Source of the DNA: Meloidogyne chitwoodi
Taxonomy: Eukaryota; Nematoda; Chromadorea; Rhabditida; Meloidogynidae
NCBI GenBank assembly: GCA_015183035.1
Contig: JACZZP010000001.1
Coordinates: 1,612,001-1,676,000 of the forward strand
DNA: 64,000 bases
Direction: 5' to 3'
In this document: positions 43,297 through 57,691 of the stretch, one piece after another
Layout: every line of letters begins with the position of its first letter
Numbering within the stretch: the stretch's first letter is position 1
Notes under the pieces: generated by a model
What the model was told of the DNA's origin: nothing
The model's input: only the letters and a program-made list of their open reading frames with translations
Databases searched by the model: none
Translations under genes and position numbers: made by a program

Positions 43297-46200
43297 TTAA
43301 TGTCGACCATCTAAAGCATCTAAATATTTATAATCAATAAGTCGAGGTATTAAAATATGTCTAAAAATATTTTAAATTAAATTAAAATATTTTCTTTAAA
43401 ATTCTAACCGAATCGGCAAAAAGCAAAAACAAACAATTGGAAAGACCATTTCTATGAAAGGATATGGGCTAAAACCAACAGCACAAAGAATAATTAATTG
43501 AATAAGTTGACAAGTTGTAAAAAGGTGAACTTTACGTTGTGGCACACGTCGAATGTAATGAGTTGGAGGGTAAGCTTGCTAGAAAAAATATTTATTTTAT
43601 TTTTATATTAGGTTTTATATAAAGTTTAATAAAAAAAACCTGTTCAGTAATAAGTAGCAATAATCTTTCCACCATTTCATTTCCAGATAATGAAGTAAAT
43701 GCCATATAAAGGAAAAGACCATGTAATACAGATGTGGGAATAGATTGAAGAGGTTTTGGTAAAAGATAAAATGTTGATGCAAGAATTAATAAATGAGCTA
43801 TTAAAGTGGCTAATCGAGTTTCTCTTACATTCATTATTCTAAAAAATAAAATAAAAAATATTTTATTTTTTCATAAATTCTTACACTTCGTGGACATGTC
43901 CCTGTGCTACTCTTTCTTCTACATCAGCTAATGCTCTAACATGAAGAGGAGAATGAGGTAAAGCTCCATGCATCCATGGAAGTCCCATAACAGAGAGAAA
44001 CGTATTTAAAATAGAAACGACTAATAAATCCAAATGTTGAGCACTTCCTTTTTTTAATTTATTTTGGTTATTATTGACAATTGCTGAACAAATATTTTGA
44101 TCCAAATAAAAAAGAAAAGAAAGAAAAAATCCCAATAAAAAGCAAACAAGAATGGCTTGCCAAGATAGCCGCCAAAATTCGGGAATTCGAAGAAGCGAAA
44201 CTTCTGACCTCATATGAAAAATATCTTCTAAAAATTAAAATTTTAATTATTTTCTTAAATAAAAAACAGACTATCAATTTTAGAAAATGTATATTCTCCA
44301 AGAAATGACATAATTAGAACAGAGGCAGGTAAAGCATAATCAGCTAACCATTCACGTCTTGATCTTGTTAAATAGGGTGTTTTTCTAAAATTATAAAGGA
44401 AGAGTGCCACCCATAATGTTCCAAACATTAAAAGAAGATAAAGAACAAAAGTATCTCTATTACATCCATTATCATCGTCATCAATCTTTTTAGTAAATTA
44501 TAATAATTATTATTTATTTTTAAAATACTTGAGATATATTTTGTTTTAATTCTGCATTATTTAATTGATTTAATAAAGACAAGTTTTGAGGAATAGTAGT
44601 AGTCGGATTAAATAAAGTTTCAATACAACTTATGTAATTATCAGTGAAACCTAATAAATTAAAATAAATAAATTTAATTAAATTAATTATTACTTGTATA
44701 AATTGCCCTAACACTTTCAACAGCAAAAGCAATTGAAATAAAAAGTGAAAACATTTCCTCAGCTGATCTTGTTGCCAATTTCATTAAACTACAAAGTTCA
44801 GTTGCAGCATAAATAACTAAAAAGAATTGACACCAAAGGCCAACACAGGCATACATTGCAAAAAAATCATAACCAAGAGATTCTGATATTCTATAGATAA
44901 CTTTAATATATATAGCTAAAGGAACAGTTGTTAATAATATTATCATTGGTTGGCCACCAAAAGCAGCAAAGAAAATACCGCCAATTGCCTAAAAGATTAT
45001 TTTTAATTTTATTAAAAACTGAAGACAATTAATTTAAAGATTATTTAAATTAAAAACTTAATGGATTTACTAGAAATGAGAAATTAAAAAATAAATGGAA
45101 TCAAATAATAAAAAATTATTTATAAGCTACCAAATTCTTTTTAAAATATAATAACAATCAAAATTAAATTTTAATTAATTACCTGAGCAAGAATTCCTTT
45201 TCGAACATTAATTCTACCGCCAGTATTATCATCATTAAGGACACCAAAAGCAATTGCAGGAAGAAGACAAGCAAAATAAAGAAAAATAATTGAAGAAAAC
45301 ATTTTTTGCATTGTACGATGACCACGTAAACCTAGAGAAATAAATTTAGAGAAAAATTTAATTTATAAAAATAAACCATCTAAATAATCAGAAATGTAAT
45401 GATTTTTACGCATTTTAAAGTCTTCTATAAGTCCGCGAAATGGAAAAAATTTGCCAAGGCCGAACTGAGAAATAAATATATTTTATTTATTATTTTAAAA
45501 TATTTATTATTATTAATTACCACTTGTTCTTTTGCTTGACTCAAATGAATTGAAGATTTTCTTTCTCTCCATTGTGATTGTTCAAGAGCTAATTCTTTTG
45601 CTGCATCTAAAAGTGTAGCTCTAAATGCTTCAACTGAATGGGCCATTACAAGACGTTGTCTAATATCCATATCAGCAAAAAGTGTAGCAAATGTTCGTGT
45701 TGTTTCTAATGCTGTTTTTGTACCCTTCTAAAAAATATTAAATAAAAAAATTATTATTTTATATTTTAATTATTTATTACAGCTCTTGATGGAGCAATGA
45801 CAATAATAATAAAACGAAGATCTTGCATAGTTCTGCCCAAATTAGTTGGATGTGAGAGACGAGCAATAGCAACATGTCTGTGTTGTACAGTATTCAACAT
45901 ACAACTAGATTTTAAAATAATGTATAAATATTCTCTAATATTTAAAATAGTCTCAAGAAATGTTTTTTTTTAAAATAATAATTAAGAAGAAAAACATTAA
46001 AAAAATAAGGGATAAAATATAAGGATTTACAGAGCACAAATCCATGTCTGATCATAATCAAATGTTCCACCAATTGTGCCAGTTGTGCAAATGCTTTGTA
46101 CTGTTCGACTCAAAATATGAACTAAATATAATATTTAAAAAAAGATATCAAAATTATTTTATAAAAAATTTTACATTGATTTCCAGCATCTTGAGTAAAA

Positions 46201-48246
46201 AGCACAGAACGGACTTGTTCACTTGTAAATTCAGGTTCCTGAATATCCATTTCGTGAATTATTCTATAAAATTTAAATTAAAAACAAATAAATTTTTTTA
46301 ATTAAAATACTTTGCAAAAATTTCTTCTAAAGATGTTTCTTGTAAATCTAAAAGCAAAACTGCCTTATTTAATAAATGGTCAATATCCATTGTTGCGCGG
46401 ATTTCAGAACCAAAATCTTTCATTGGAATTTTTTCGTGCTTTGAATACATCAATGTTACATTGTCAAACTCATCTAAAGAATAATATAAAAATTAAATGG
46501 ATTAAAGGATTTTAAAAATAATTAATGTATCTAAATGTGTTTCATTTTATTATTATCATATACTCTCTCTCCTCTTTCTCTCTTTATTGTCATATATATA
46601 ATATGTAGGTATAATATACCAATATTGCTCCAACTCATTGTATCAATAGGTGGAGTATCAGCACATTCCATAGTGTCATAACAAATCGTTGTATCATCCA
46701 TACCGCCAAAAAGAGTGCCACTGTTATTATTTGTGTTGTTTAACTGAAGAAGACTACCAAGTTGACTATTTGATGAACGCGTATCACAAAATCTTGAATC
46801 TTTTCCCGAGCAATTATCGGCAAGAATACCGCTACTATCTCTTTTCTTTGAAAAACGTTGGAATACTGTTCCATGTTCCATTGCGATGCCTCCACTAAAA
46901 TGAGATGCTGCTGCAACAGTACAATCTTGAAGACTTTTCATTGATAGCCAACTAACACGTTTATGCATTGTTGCAGGTAAACTGCCCACACCTGATGGTA
47001 AACATTCCTTTCCAATGTGACCACTTTTTACATCAGATTCACTTATATCAATATTATCACTGTTAGTAGTATTGTTATTTAAACGAAGTTGTTGAGTGTT
47101 TTTAATATAAGAAGTGGATGATGATGGGAGATTCCCTATTGCACTATTACGATGACAATAATTATGTGTAGAAGAATGTTGATGAGAGGAAGAAGCAGAA
47201 ATAATCCCACTAGGAACAGCAATATTTAATATAGGCTGAGATGAACGTCGAAAGAAAGGTCGATTTTTTGGAGTTGCATGTCGAAAGGAAGGAGTCGGCT
47301 GAACTGTTGAAATTTTACCAATATTTGCACTAGCTATAGCAGCTGCAAAACCTAAGGTGGATCTAAAGGCAATTGCAGGAGCAGCTGTATGGACTGATTG
47401 TCGCCTATTTATTTCACTTAATGAGCCTGTAAAAATATTATTATTTTTTTATAAATATTTGAAGATATTTTAACCAAATCCAGAGTTAGAAATTATTTTT
47501 TCGTTGTTGTTATCGCATAATTTTTGCTGATTTTTTCCAAAGATAAATTGGCCATTACTACATGTTTGAGTTCCCATCGATGAATTTCTGTTTTGAATTA
47601 CTATAGAATTTGAGGGAGAATGAATGTGAATATCAAATTCATCAATTGCCTCATCCAGTTCCTCATCTTTATCAATTATTACTCTTTCTGAGTCTCCTTT
47701 GTAATCTGTTTTAACAATATTGTTAATTAATGGATAATATTCATTATTTTTCTCTTCTTCAACATAATCTTTATTACTAAAAATTTCTGTTGGACAAGAA
47801 TGAATTGAATGTCCAGAAATAGTTGAAGTCCGACGTTCTTGTTCGGGAACAAAGAGGAGTGTTTGTGGTAAACAATTTTGATTTGAAATAATTAAAGGAG
47901 AAGTGGTGACTGTTTTAATAATAATTGGATTAGAAAGAGCATTTGAATGTTTTGATAAACAATTTATCTCAGAAGAGTTTGAAGAAAAATAAGGAAATGA
48001 ATTATTATTAGATTGCAATCCTCCAGAACAATTAATACATTCACAAGAATTTTGAATTTTAACTGGTAAGTTTTTTATTTCTTTTAAATCTTCAAGTTCA
48101 TCATCTTCAATTTCTTCAACTAATGCCTTTGGTGCTTTTGGTCCATTAGCAATTACTAACATTTTGACATTGCTAGAATTGACCAATTTATTGCTACAAA
48201 TATTATTTTGCTTTACAGTTTGTTTTTCTATATCATTTTTATCCAT
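43297..48246 (-). CDS. slc4a11: SLC4A11-like bicarbonate-family transporter
   Basis: Many exons from ATG 48246 to TAA 43297-43299. The first two exons (47475-48246 and about 46622-47427) give a long disordered, acidic and Ser/Asn-rich cytoplasmic N-terminus. Then comes the SLC4 cytoplasmic domain (ETSLEEIFAKIIHEMDIQE near 46290-46350) and the membrane domain: GGIFFAAFGGQPMIILLTTV (44930-44980), YACVGLWCQFFLVIYAATE, GLPWMHGALPHSPLHVRAL (43950-43990), NVRETRLATL, AYPPTHYIRRVPQRK (43530-43580), and the end YKYLDALDGRH. GLPWMH...PHSPLHVRALA and YPPTHYIRRVPQRK identify the SLC4 family; YACVGLW and LLTTVPLAIY point to the SLC4A11 branch, which moves borate/H+/NH3-type substrates rather than classic Cl-/HCO3- exchange. 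The substrate is not decided by sequence. Confidence 0.85.
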
Positions 48247-50991
48247 AATTTATTTATTTATTTTAATTAAATAAATATTATATTTAAAAGAAGAAATTTA
48301 GAGAAAATTGTTGATTTTTTAACAAATTCTTTTTTAATTGTTTGTGGTTGTTTTTTTTAATGTCAAAACATTTATTTTAGAAGAAAGAACAATTGTTATG
48401 AACATGAAAAAATAAACAGCCAACTGTTATTTTATTTAATTGTTTAAAGATCATTTAAAAAATTAGAAAATTATATTTTATGACATTTTGTAGAATTATT
48501 AAAAAAATATTCAATAAAATTAAAAAGTTGTTTAATAAAATAAAGAAAAAACTGAAAAATAATTTTGTAAAATTTTAACAAATTAATAATAAAAAAATGA
48601 GAAAAGTTTGAGAATTAATGGACTATTTTTAAAAAATAAGAATTTATTAAATATAAAAATCAAAAGATGATGCAGATATATATATAATATTATATCAGTT
48701 TATGACAAAAAATTTATTCTTCAGTTTTACAATATAAAAATAAGGAAAATAAGTGATGAATAATATTGGCAAAATATGAGAGAATTCTCTATAGATAAAA
48801 AAAGAAAAGAAGAATTCTCCGAGGACATTTGTAGTGTTAAATCAAATTAGGCAATTTAAAGAGCGGAAAACGAGGGCCCAAGGATAAAACGTGACGAACG
48901 GCGGATGAGAATTTATATGAAGGTCTACAAATGGGAAAAAAGGGGCCAATGGCTTGCTCTGTTTTGCAATAGAAAAGAATTTTAGTCATTTAAGAAAAGT
49001 TTTAGATTTAGGATTTTTTTGTTATATGAAATTGGCATTAAATGAAAGAAAAAAAAGAATTGGCTAACTAGTATATACATATATATTTTACTAGAAATTT
49101 TTGTTGAAAAGTGTCATTATCAGAAGCATAGGCAAAAAAGAAAGAAAATAAAATTTTTAAAAGGGAATATTTTTTTATCCCCACTCCCACGTAAATTTTC
49201 TTGCTCAGATGCCGACAAAGTTATGTAAAAATATTTAAAAATAAAGTAAACATAAAAGAAAAACAAAAATTAAATCGAAAGTAAAATAAAAGACAAAATA
49301 TTGAAAAAATAAAATAAAAGAAAAAAGGAAAATTTAAATTTAAGAAATTTTAAGAATTAAAATGTTAATATTTGTTTAAACATTTTTGAATTAATGAGAA
49401 TATTCTAAAAATAATTAAATAATTTTTATTTTATAAAACTAATATAAAACTAAAAAGGTAATTTTAAATAAATTTATTATAATTAAATATATTAATATTT
49501 TATATATTTTTAATTTAAATTGTAAATATATATGGAAAATTAGCCAAAATTAAAAATAATTTTTTATGAAATTTGTTATGTAGCCATCTGGTAGACACTA
49601 AATATAATATTATATTTAAATTCATTCAGTTTTGAGTAACTGTTCTCGTGGGAGAAAGGAAAAAAAACTAGAAATATGCCCATTTGGAGATAAAAAACCT
49701 AAAGCAAAAAAATTTAAAGCAAAACTGTTCTTCATTTATTCTAAACATTTCTTTTTTCCTTTCCTTTTATTTTATATAAACAAAAGGCATTCAGTATTTT
49801 TTGTTTTCCTGCTAATTTCCACCCCCGCATGGAGTGAAAATATGCAAAGCTAAACAACTCTCGGTCATTTCTTCACATATCTGCTATGTTTTATAATAGT
49901 TAAAAGCAATTTATAAGAATTTAAAGGTTTTCTATTTCTATATATAAATGTACTTATTTATAATAATAAAATAAATAGAAGCACTAATTTGCTACTGAAT
50001 GTCAAGCAAAGTGAAAACATATTAAAGAAAAAGAACTTTTTTGTTAAATAGAGAAATGACAGGTAAAGAGACAAAATAAATCTTGGAAATTTTTTAGTAA
50101 AAGTTATATTTTGTTTGAAAAAATAAATATCTTTTTTGTTATTTTAATATATATATATTTTAGAATAAAATAATATTTTTATTATAAAAAAGAAAAATTA
50201 GAGAATAATATATATACTTATATTTAATTAATAAAAGTATATAGAAAATTTATAATTTATTATTATCAAGTAAAAAATAATAACTATTAAATTTTGATAT
50301 ATTATAGCTTAATTTTAAAATTTCATCAAGAAATAAATTATTACTAAAATAAATAAAATATTTTGATGAAAAATAGATAAATTGATGTATTTTATTAACC
50401 TTAAAAAATAAAGTTGGCAAAAATGAAAATAAGAGATAATAAAATATTTTGTATTATTTATATAAGTTTAATTTAAAATAAGTTAATAATGGAAAAAATT
50501 TATTTTATAAAATATAATTGTACCAGGGTTGCCGCGGATTGAGCTAAAGTGTTGGGTCAGAATTCAGTTCGGGAGATTTTTATAAATTTAGGGTTTCGGG
50601 TAGTTTTAGTGCCGCAGGCAAAAATATAAATTTAGAATATTTTATTAATAGAAAGATATCTGTAAAAAAATAATTATTTTTTTTGAGAAATATGTATGTA
50701 CCTATATTTTGTTGGGAATTTTTAAAAGGAGATCTTTGTAGGAAAATTAATTTTTTAACTTGTGATGTACATATATCAAGTGAGATTTTATAATAATTTA
50801 CCTACATATACTCTAGTAAATTAAATTATACACGAGAATAAAAAGTTAATATAAATCCATTATATTATATATATTCTTTAATTTAATTAATTATTATTTA
50901 TAGGTATAATATATATTTATTATTATAAATATAGATATACCACCATCTACGAAGTAATAATTATTATTAATTTACCAATATATACCTATTT
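48247..50991. other. Intergenic, 2.7 kb
   Basis: No gene supported. A less AT-rich island at about 48830-48965 (AGAGCGGAAAACGAGGGCCC, CGTGACGAACGGCGG) lies about 600 bp upstream of the SLC4A11-like start and is a promoter candidate. Another patch at about 50520-50630 with GTTGCCGCGG and GTGCCGCAGGC could be transposon debris. Confidence 0.5.
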
Positions 50992-53057
50992 TTACCAATA
51001 TATCAAAAACACAAACAAACCCCTAAAAAGCTCCTTAAAAATATTATTTTTTTTAATCCTTAGGTGAACACCTTCATCGTCGAATTCATGAGCACTATCA
51101 TCTTCAAAAAGATAATAGTTAGAAGGTCGTCGATCTACGGGAATAATAGCATCAGCGATCATTGGTGCTCCACTTCCCGTACATGTACCACTAACAGTAT
51201 CAGCATTTGGTTGGCCACAAGATGAGTGAATATTTATAATAGAATCAGTTGAATAAACTGTAGCTGAAGTATAAGAAGGATCATAACCAATATTAGTTGA
51301 ATTATTTCCTTTATTATTATTGTTATTATTTATAATAACACAATTAGCAGAATGATTTTGATGAATAGCATAAGGCTGTCCACTACTCATTGTACGGCAA
51401 CGATGATTATCTGAAATTGATTGGCCAGCAGTAGTTGAACTAGAACCACCAGAATGTTGTTCAATTGAATAATTGCATTCCTAAAATTTAAAAGAAATTA
51501 TTTTCATTAAAAATAAAATAAATAAATAAAATAATTAGAGAAATAAAATTTAAAAAAAATGTTCAAAATAGTACATACTTGTTGTATCTCAGAATTCTTC
51601 TGTTTAGAATTTGGCAATTGTTGAATAATAATTTGCCCTGTTGATCTAGGTCTACGCATTTTAAAGCGTTGTTGTTGTTGTGAAGGATTAAATTTATGTT
51701 GTTTTTGCTGTATTTGAATTATTCTTCGTTGACTTAAAGGTGTTTGTTGGCTATTACTTCCTTGGGTACTTCCACTTCCTAAACTACAACTAGCATCATC
51801 ACCAGAATCTTTTCGTATTTCTTGGTTTTGTGGAGAATGAGTAAGTTGAGGTTGACAACGACGTTGATGTTGAAGCTGATTAATTACAATATTTCCAGCA
51901 CTGGTTAAATGTGCTGATTGTTGTTGTGACAAAGCACCAGAAGGACGAACATGAAAAACACGAGCACCAGAACGTATTTCACGCTCGCAAACTAAAAATA
52001 ATTTTTAAAATTTTAAAATTTTAAATTTGCCTTGATGAGCAGGAAGATTAGGAGAGGCCGTAATAATTAATGGAGGAGAAGGTGTGTCTTCACCCAAATC
52101 ACCACCAGAATTTCCATCATTTCTTCCATTCATCAAAGTTACTGTACGGATACGTCCATGACTTTGACCAGGTGGTAAAAGATTACTATCACCACTTCCA
52201 ACACTTCCAAAACTACTTCCAGGAGATGAGCAAAAACTTGTCTCTGAGGCATATTTTCTCAATCGTCTGTGTTGGGGAGCTTTTTTGCGAGGAATGCCAC
52301 TTAAGGTAGGTATTCCACCACTCCCAGCCTTACTGTAGTGTTGAAGAACAAAACGGTCAGCTACTGTTGTTAAGTTTGGAGGAGGTGTGAAAGTTGACAT
52401 TTCTTAATAAAATTAAATATAATCTAATTTTTAATCATTTATTTAATAAAAATTATTTAATTAATATATAATTTTTCAATAATTTCGTTATATACATATT
52501 TATTGTTTTTGTTAAAAAATAAATCTTAGAAAAATACCATTTTGGGTAGTAGTATTTGCACAGCAAGGACAGCAATGAGTATCAGTAGACAAAGAACAAT
52601 TTTGTTTAAATTTAGGTGATTGTTGTTGAAGTAATAATAATGGTTGTTTATTATTATTTTCTTTAATATTTAAAAGTTGTTTTGAATTTAATAAAATATT
52701 TGTATCAGAAGGGATTATTATACTAAAATGAAAAATAAATATTTATTTATAATAAAATAGTTTAAAATATTTGTTAATAAAAAATTATGTTTAAGCTTCT
52801 GATTAAATATTTTTTTATTAAAAACAATTTTCAAACTTTGTTTTCTCTTTGCCAGTATGTTGTTTATCAATTATTAATTTTTGTTGATTTTTTGGTATTT
52901 GAACATTTAAAGGTTTTATTAGCTCATTATTATTCTCTTCTACATTTTTAACATTTGTTGTCTTTTCATTTTTTAAATCAAAAGGAATATCTATTATTTC
53001 ATCTTTTGTGGATTTTATTGATGTTTTGTGTTGTTTTTGAATATTTTTATTTTCCAT
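50992..53057 (-). CDS. Disordered Gln/Ser/Asn-rich protein of unknown function
   Basis: About five exons: ATG 53057 (MENKNIQKQHK), an exon at 52545-52724 with STDTHCCPCCANTTT, an exon at 52031-52404 starting MSTFTPPPNLTTVADRF, an exon at about 51580-51991 with long Gln-rich tracts, and a last exon at 50992-51481 ending EFDDEGVHLRIKKN and a short hydrophobic end. Phases agree throughout; the third intron (51992-52030) uses a GC donor (AAG|GCAAAT) with a normal AG. The protein is mostly low complexity (Ser, Gln, Asn, Gly), with basic RRPRS and RRLRKYASE motifs that could be phosphorylation sites. I recognise no domain. The stop at 50992 may be read-through of an unspliced exon, so the true C-terminus could lie elsewhere. 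Confidence 0.6.
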
Positions 53058-56000
53058 CCGAAGAAAAACAAAAATTTTAGGCAAAATTTTTTTATTACCA
53101 GAAGGACAATTTAAATATTAATTTTACTTTTAAATTTTAATTTCACAATATTAATGTCAAACAATAATGTTCATTATTAAATATTGCATTAAATTGGCAA
53201 AATAAAATTAACTAAAATTATTTATAATTATAAAAATGAAATATAGGTATATATTTTTATTTAAATTTCCAAAGATTAAATAAATATGTAAAAATATAAG
53301 ATATAAATTTTAAATGTTAACGCGACTTTTCCCAAATATTTTTAAAATAGTTAATAAAAGAAAGAAAGAAATGAATATAAAATTTACCTTTTATTTAAAA
53401 AAAAAAATTATAAAAATAAAAATAATTTATTAATAATAGATGACAAGAATTTTACTAAACCATTTTTAATGCAATTGTTATAAACTGTCAATTAAAGAAA
53501 AAGAGATTGTTAAGCCTATTTTTTATTTTTAAAAATTAAAAGAAGAGTAAAAAATAAAAATTAAATTTATTTATAAATAAAAAAATAAAATTAATAAATT
53601 TATTAAAATGTGGGAAGGCAAAATTAAAAGTTGCCCTTTTTAAAATAAAGGCAATCTATTTGAGCAAACATCAAAAGAATACAGCAAAACAGCAGTAAAA
53701 AATAAAAATTATTAAAAAACCTTTTTTTTAAAAGTCTATAGTTATTTTATTTAAAAAAATTTTTAGTTCCTTTTGTCATAAAAAGCTATTTTATTTATTT
53801 TTATTCATTTTTCATCTACGGGGAGATATTGTCTTTAAATTGCTTTAGGTTAAGAATTTCTTCCCATAATATTGGTGCCCATTAAATTTGTGCAATCATT
53901 CCTCCTTATTTTTATAAAAAATAATAATTTGGAATAAAAATTAAAATAATTTTGATTTTTGAAATTAAATAAATAAAAGAAATAAATAAATAATAAAGAA
54001 AAACGTTTTCTCTTTTTTTCTAATTTTCTTGGCAATTTTTTATCACATTTAATTTTGGCATATAAATAAATAAATAAAAGCCAACGAAGCGCAGAAAAGC
54101 AAAATTGTTTTTCTTTATTTTTTAGGTAAAGCAAATAAAAAAAAAAGAAATTTAATTATTAAAGAGTTCATTTGTAAAATAAAAAAAAAGTAAGGAGAAT
54201 TTAAAATACTAAATAAAACAGGGTTGTCAGATAAAAAATTTAAAATACAAAATTCCAATGTAAAAAATAAGAATTTTAGTTAAAAATACTAATAAATTCA
54301 ATATTTTAACGCCATATGCGAAAATTTTGTAAATTAATGTATTTAGCTTCAAAAAATTAAACTTTTTAACAATAATTGTCAAAATTGGTTAAAATTAAAA
54401 AAAACAAAAATAAGAATTCTAAAACCTAAAAATCAACAAAATGAGTATAAATACGAAAATATGACAATTCTGATCTAAATAATAAAAATGTTTTAAAATA
54501 ATAAATTATTTTTAAATTTATTAAATTTTTCTAAAATTATTATTAAATGATAAAGAATTTTTAAAAATATTTTATTCTTAAAATATTTCAGCATTAATAA
54601 CAAAAAAAGCAAAAATTTCTCAAAAAATATTATTTAAATATAGGTAATTATTTTATATTTAAACAAAAAGCTTTTAATAGTTAAATAAAATTAATTTAAA
54701 TTAATTAACTATTGATTATGAATTTACAAAAATTTATTAGATAAAAAAATTTAAATCTAGAAAGGAATAAAATATTAGAGAAAGAATAAATAAAAAGTCA
54801 TTATATACTTTTAAAAAAAGAAAAATTCCAACTTATTTTTTTTTGTTTTTATTGGCAAATTGAGTTAATGAGCGAACATAAAGAAAATGGAGTTTTCTTT
54901 TACGGCTCGAATTGTGGAAATTGACATACATAAAGGTAAAAAATAAAAGCTAAAAGCCAATAAATTAAAAAAAAAATAAATAAAAATTAAATAAAAAAAG
55001 ATTTTTTTATATATTAAATATAAAATAAATATTTAATAAAATAATAAAATTAAAGTAAGATTTAGTTTTATTATATTGTAATTAATAAATATTTATTTAG
55101 AAACATTTTAATAAAAATAGATGAGAGTGGATATTTACTTAAAAAAAATTAATGAAATAATTATTTTCTAAAAAATTAATTTAAGTAAAAATATATATGT
55201 ATATATTTATTATGGGACTCACTCAATAAATATCTCCTCAGATTTCACTGGCAAAAAAACAAATATACATACCAGAATTTCTCATTTTTCTTCTCTCCCG
55301 CAACACTTTTTTTTACTTATATTTAGTAAAAACTTTCATTTATTTTAATTAATTTTTTTTTTCACATTTATATTTATTAATTTTTATAAAATTGTTTTTG
55401 GGTTTTTGAAAAAAATTTTTATATTTATTAATTTTCGAAAAAAAGTTAAAAATTGACGTGAAAATAAAAACAAAAAATAATTTTTGGGATTTTCTGCAAG
55501 ATTTAAAAAAAAGATGGCAATGCAAAGAAAGTAAATTAATGCAAATTGACCATTCTTAAAATGTAAATACATATAAATAAATAATAGTAAGAAAAGTGTT
55601 TGTGAATTTTCCCCAGTTTTATTCTGAATTTTAAATAAAAAAATAAATGTTTTGGTAAGTTTATTGAAATTAAATTTATATCCTTAAGGGGTAAAAATAA
55701 AAAAGTTTAGTAAAGAAACAATTGCTACAGGCAAAAAAATTTTTTAGTTTGACTTATAAAGCTTATCCTCTTCTTTATCTGATGGGTTACGAACATAAAA
55801 AAAAGAATAATAAAAAAATTGTTTTTAAAATAAGAGAAAAAGAGGAAGGAAATTAACAAAAAAAAAGCTGAAGATGAACTGAAAAAAATTCAAAGTGCAG
55901 TTTTTTAAAGGCCATTTAATGTGAAAGAAGTAAATAAATGTGAAAAAAAGTTTAAAAGTAAACGTTTAAAATAAAAATAAAAAAAAAGTTTTATATGTCG

Positions 56001-57691
56001 GAAATATCAATCGGAAAAAGCAATGAAAAGGCAAATGTCACCTATAAAATAGTAATAAATAAATGTGCCATAAAAACAACAGACGTTAAGTATTTAAATT
56101 AATAAAATAAATATAATATATTATATTAACTAAAAAATATTGTTTTATTAAAAATAGACAAAAATATTATGTTTTAATTTACCAATTTTTACAAAATCAA
56201 AATTTAATAAATTAGTAGAAAAGGTCTTTTTTATAAATTATAATTATAATTATAATCTAGAATTTATTATTTTAAAATTCTTCTCAAATTTTTAAGATAA
56301 ATTTATTTTATAAAAAAATATTTAATTATTAGAAGGATAATAACATTAATTTTTTGGATGACAGTTTCTTTTGATTTTTTACTTATGTTTTCAGGTGATG
56401 GCTATCAATCTTATTTTTTCTATTCAAAAACTAAAAACTTTAATTTTTAATTTAATAAATCACAGGTGTTTTATTTTATTTATTTAAACTTTTTATTTTT
56501 CTAGAGAAATAAGAAAAGAAGGAAGTAATTTAATATATAAATTTGATTTTCTTATTTTCGAATATCTTAAATAAAATTAATAAATATTTGTTAATTCATT
56601 TAATGACTAAAATTTATTTTTTAAATAATTTTTAAAAAATATTTTCTCAAATATTTATTGATCCAAAATATTTAAATCCTTTTAACTTTTAGAAATAAAA
56701 AGAATGATGGATTGATATTGTGGAAAAATGAACAGAAAGTAATACTAATGCCAATTGTCCCCAGGGGCATTTTTCAATTGGAGAGAATGAAAAAAAATAG
56801 TTAAAATATTTTTTGGTGAGATTTTAATAAAAAGTTTTATTTAAAATAAAAATAAATAATAATTCATTAAATTCTTTTATTTCTCTAAAAAAATAAGAAA
56901 AACTTTTAATTAAAAATAAAATTAATAAAAAGTATTTAATATTAATTAAATATTTAAAATAAGTAAATTAATTATTGTGAGGGAAATTGAGTTTTTTATA
57001 AATTAATAAATAGTAATATCTTTGTATATATTATATAATTTAAATAACATTTGTCTATAATTTCCTTAATTTCTTTTTTTTTTAATTTTTAATAGAAATA
57101 ACAACAATATATTGCCGTTTTGTTGGATTATGTGTTTGAGGAAAAAAGGATGAAAAATTAGCAGTATGTAATATTCTCATTTTTAGTTATAAAATGAGAA
57201 TATACTAGATGAAAAAAAATAAAAAATCTATCAATCTAAAATAATGAATGAAATGTGCCTTTGTTATAAGGCAATAAAATTTTAAAAAATAAATATATTT
57301 AATAAAATCAACAATTATTTATAATAATTAAATAATAAAAAATATTTTGAATTTTGTTATCTTTATTATATTTAGACAATCTATGTAAATAATTCTTTTT
57401 TTTTTTAATAATAATTTAAGAAATTAACTTTAATATTTCTTTGTGCTTTTATAATAAAATAGTAGGTATTTTACAATTAAAGTTTAATTTAAAAAATATA
57501 AATAATTTTTATTTAATTATTAATTAAAATAAATTAAAAGAGTAATTTAAAATTTTTAATTAAAATTTCATAATTATTTTATATTCTCTAAAATTAAAAA
57601 AATTATTCCCAAAGTTTTATATAATTTTAAATAAAAATAATTAATTAAAATGAAACAAATTATTAGATACATAATTAAAAAAAAAACTTAC
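53058..57691. other. Long non-coding stretch, intergenic or intron
   Basis: 4.6 kb of AT-rich sequence with no supported gene. Open frames at 53850-54134 and 55384-55572 are composed of F/K/L/N runs and have no homolog-like motif. If the 57692-58539 exons splice into the exon at 52404, this stretch is an intron that contains an internal promoter for the ATG at 53057. Confidence 0.5.

Noticed and set aside
44081..44308. Plus-strand 75-residue ORF
   Set aside because: Antisense to membrane helices of the SLC4A11-like gene.
49632..49853. 73-residue plus-strand ORF
   Set aside because: Lys/Phe-rich chance frame in AT-rich intergenic DNA; start is not ATG-supported and nothing is spliced to it.
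50520..50630. Patch with GTTGCCGCGG and GTGCCGCAGGC resembling the GCCTGCGGC unit of the hAT-type element
   Set aside because: Match is too short and no termini are visible.
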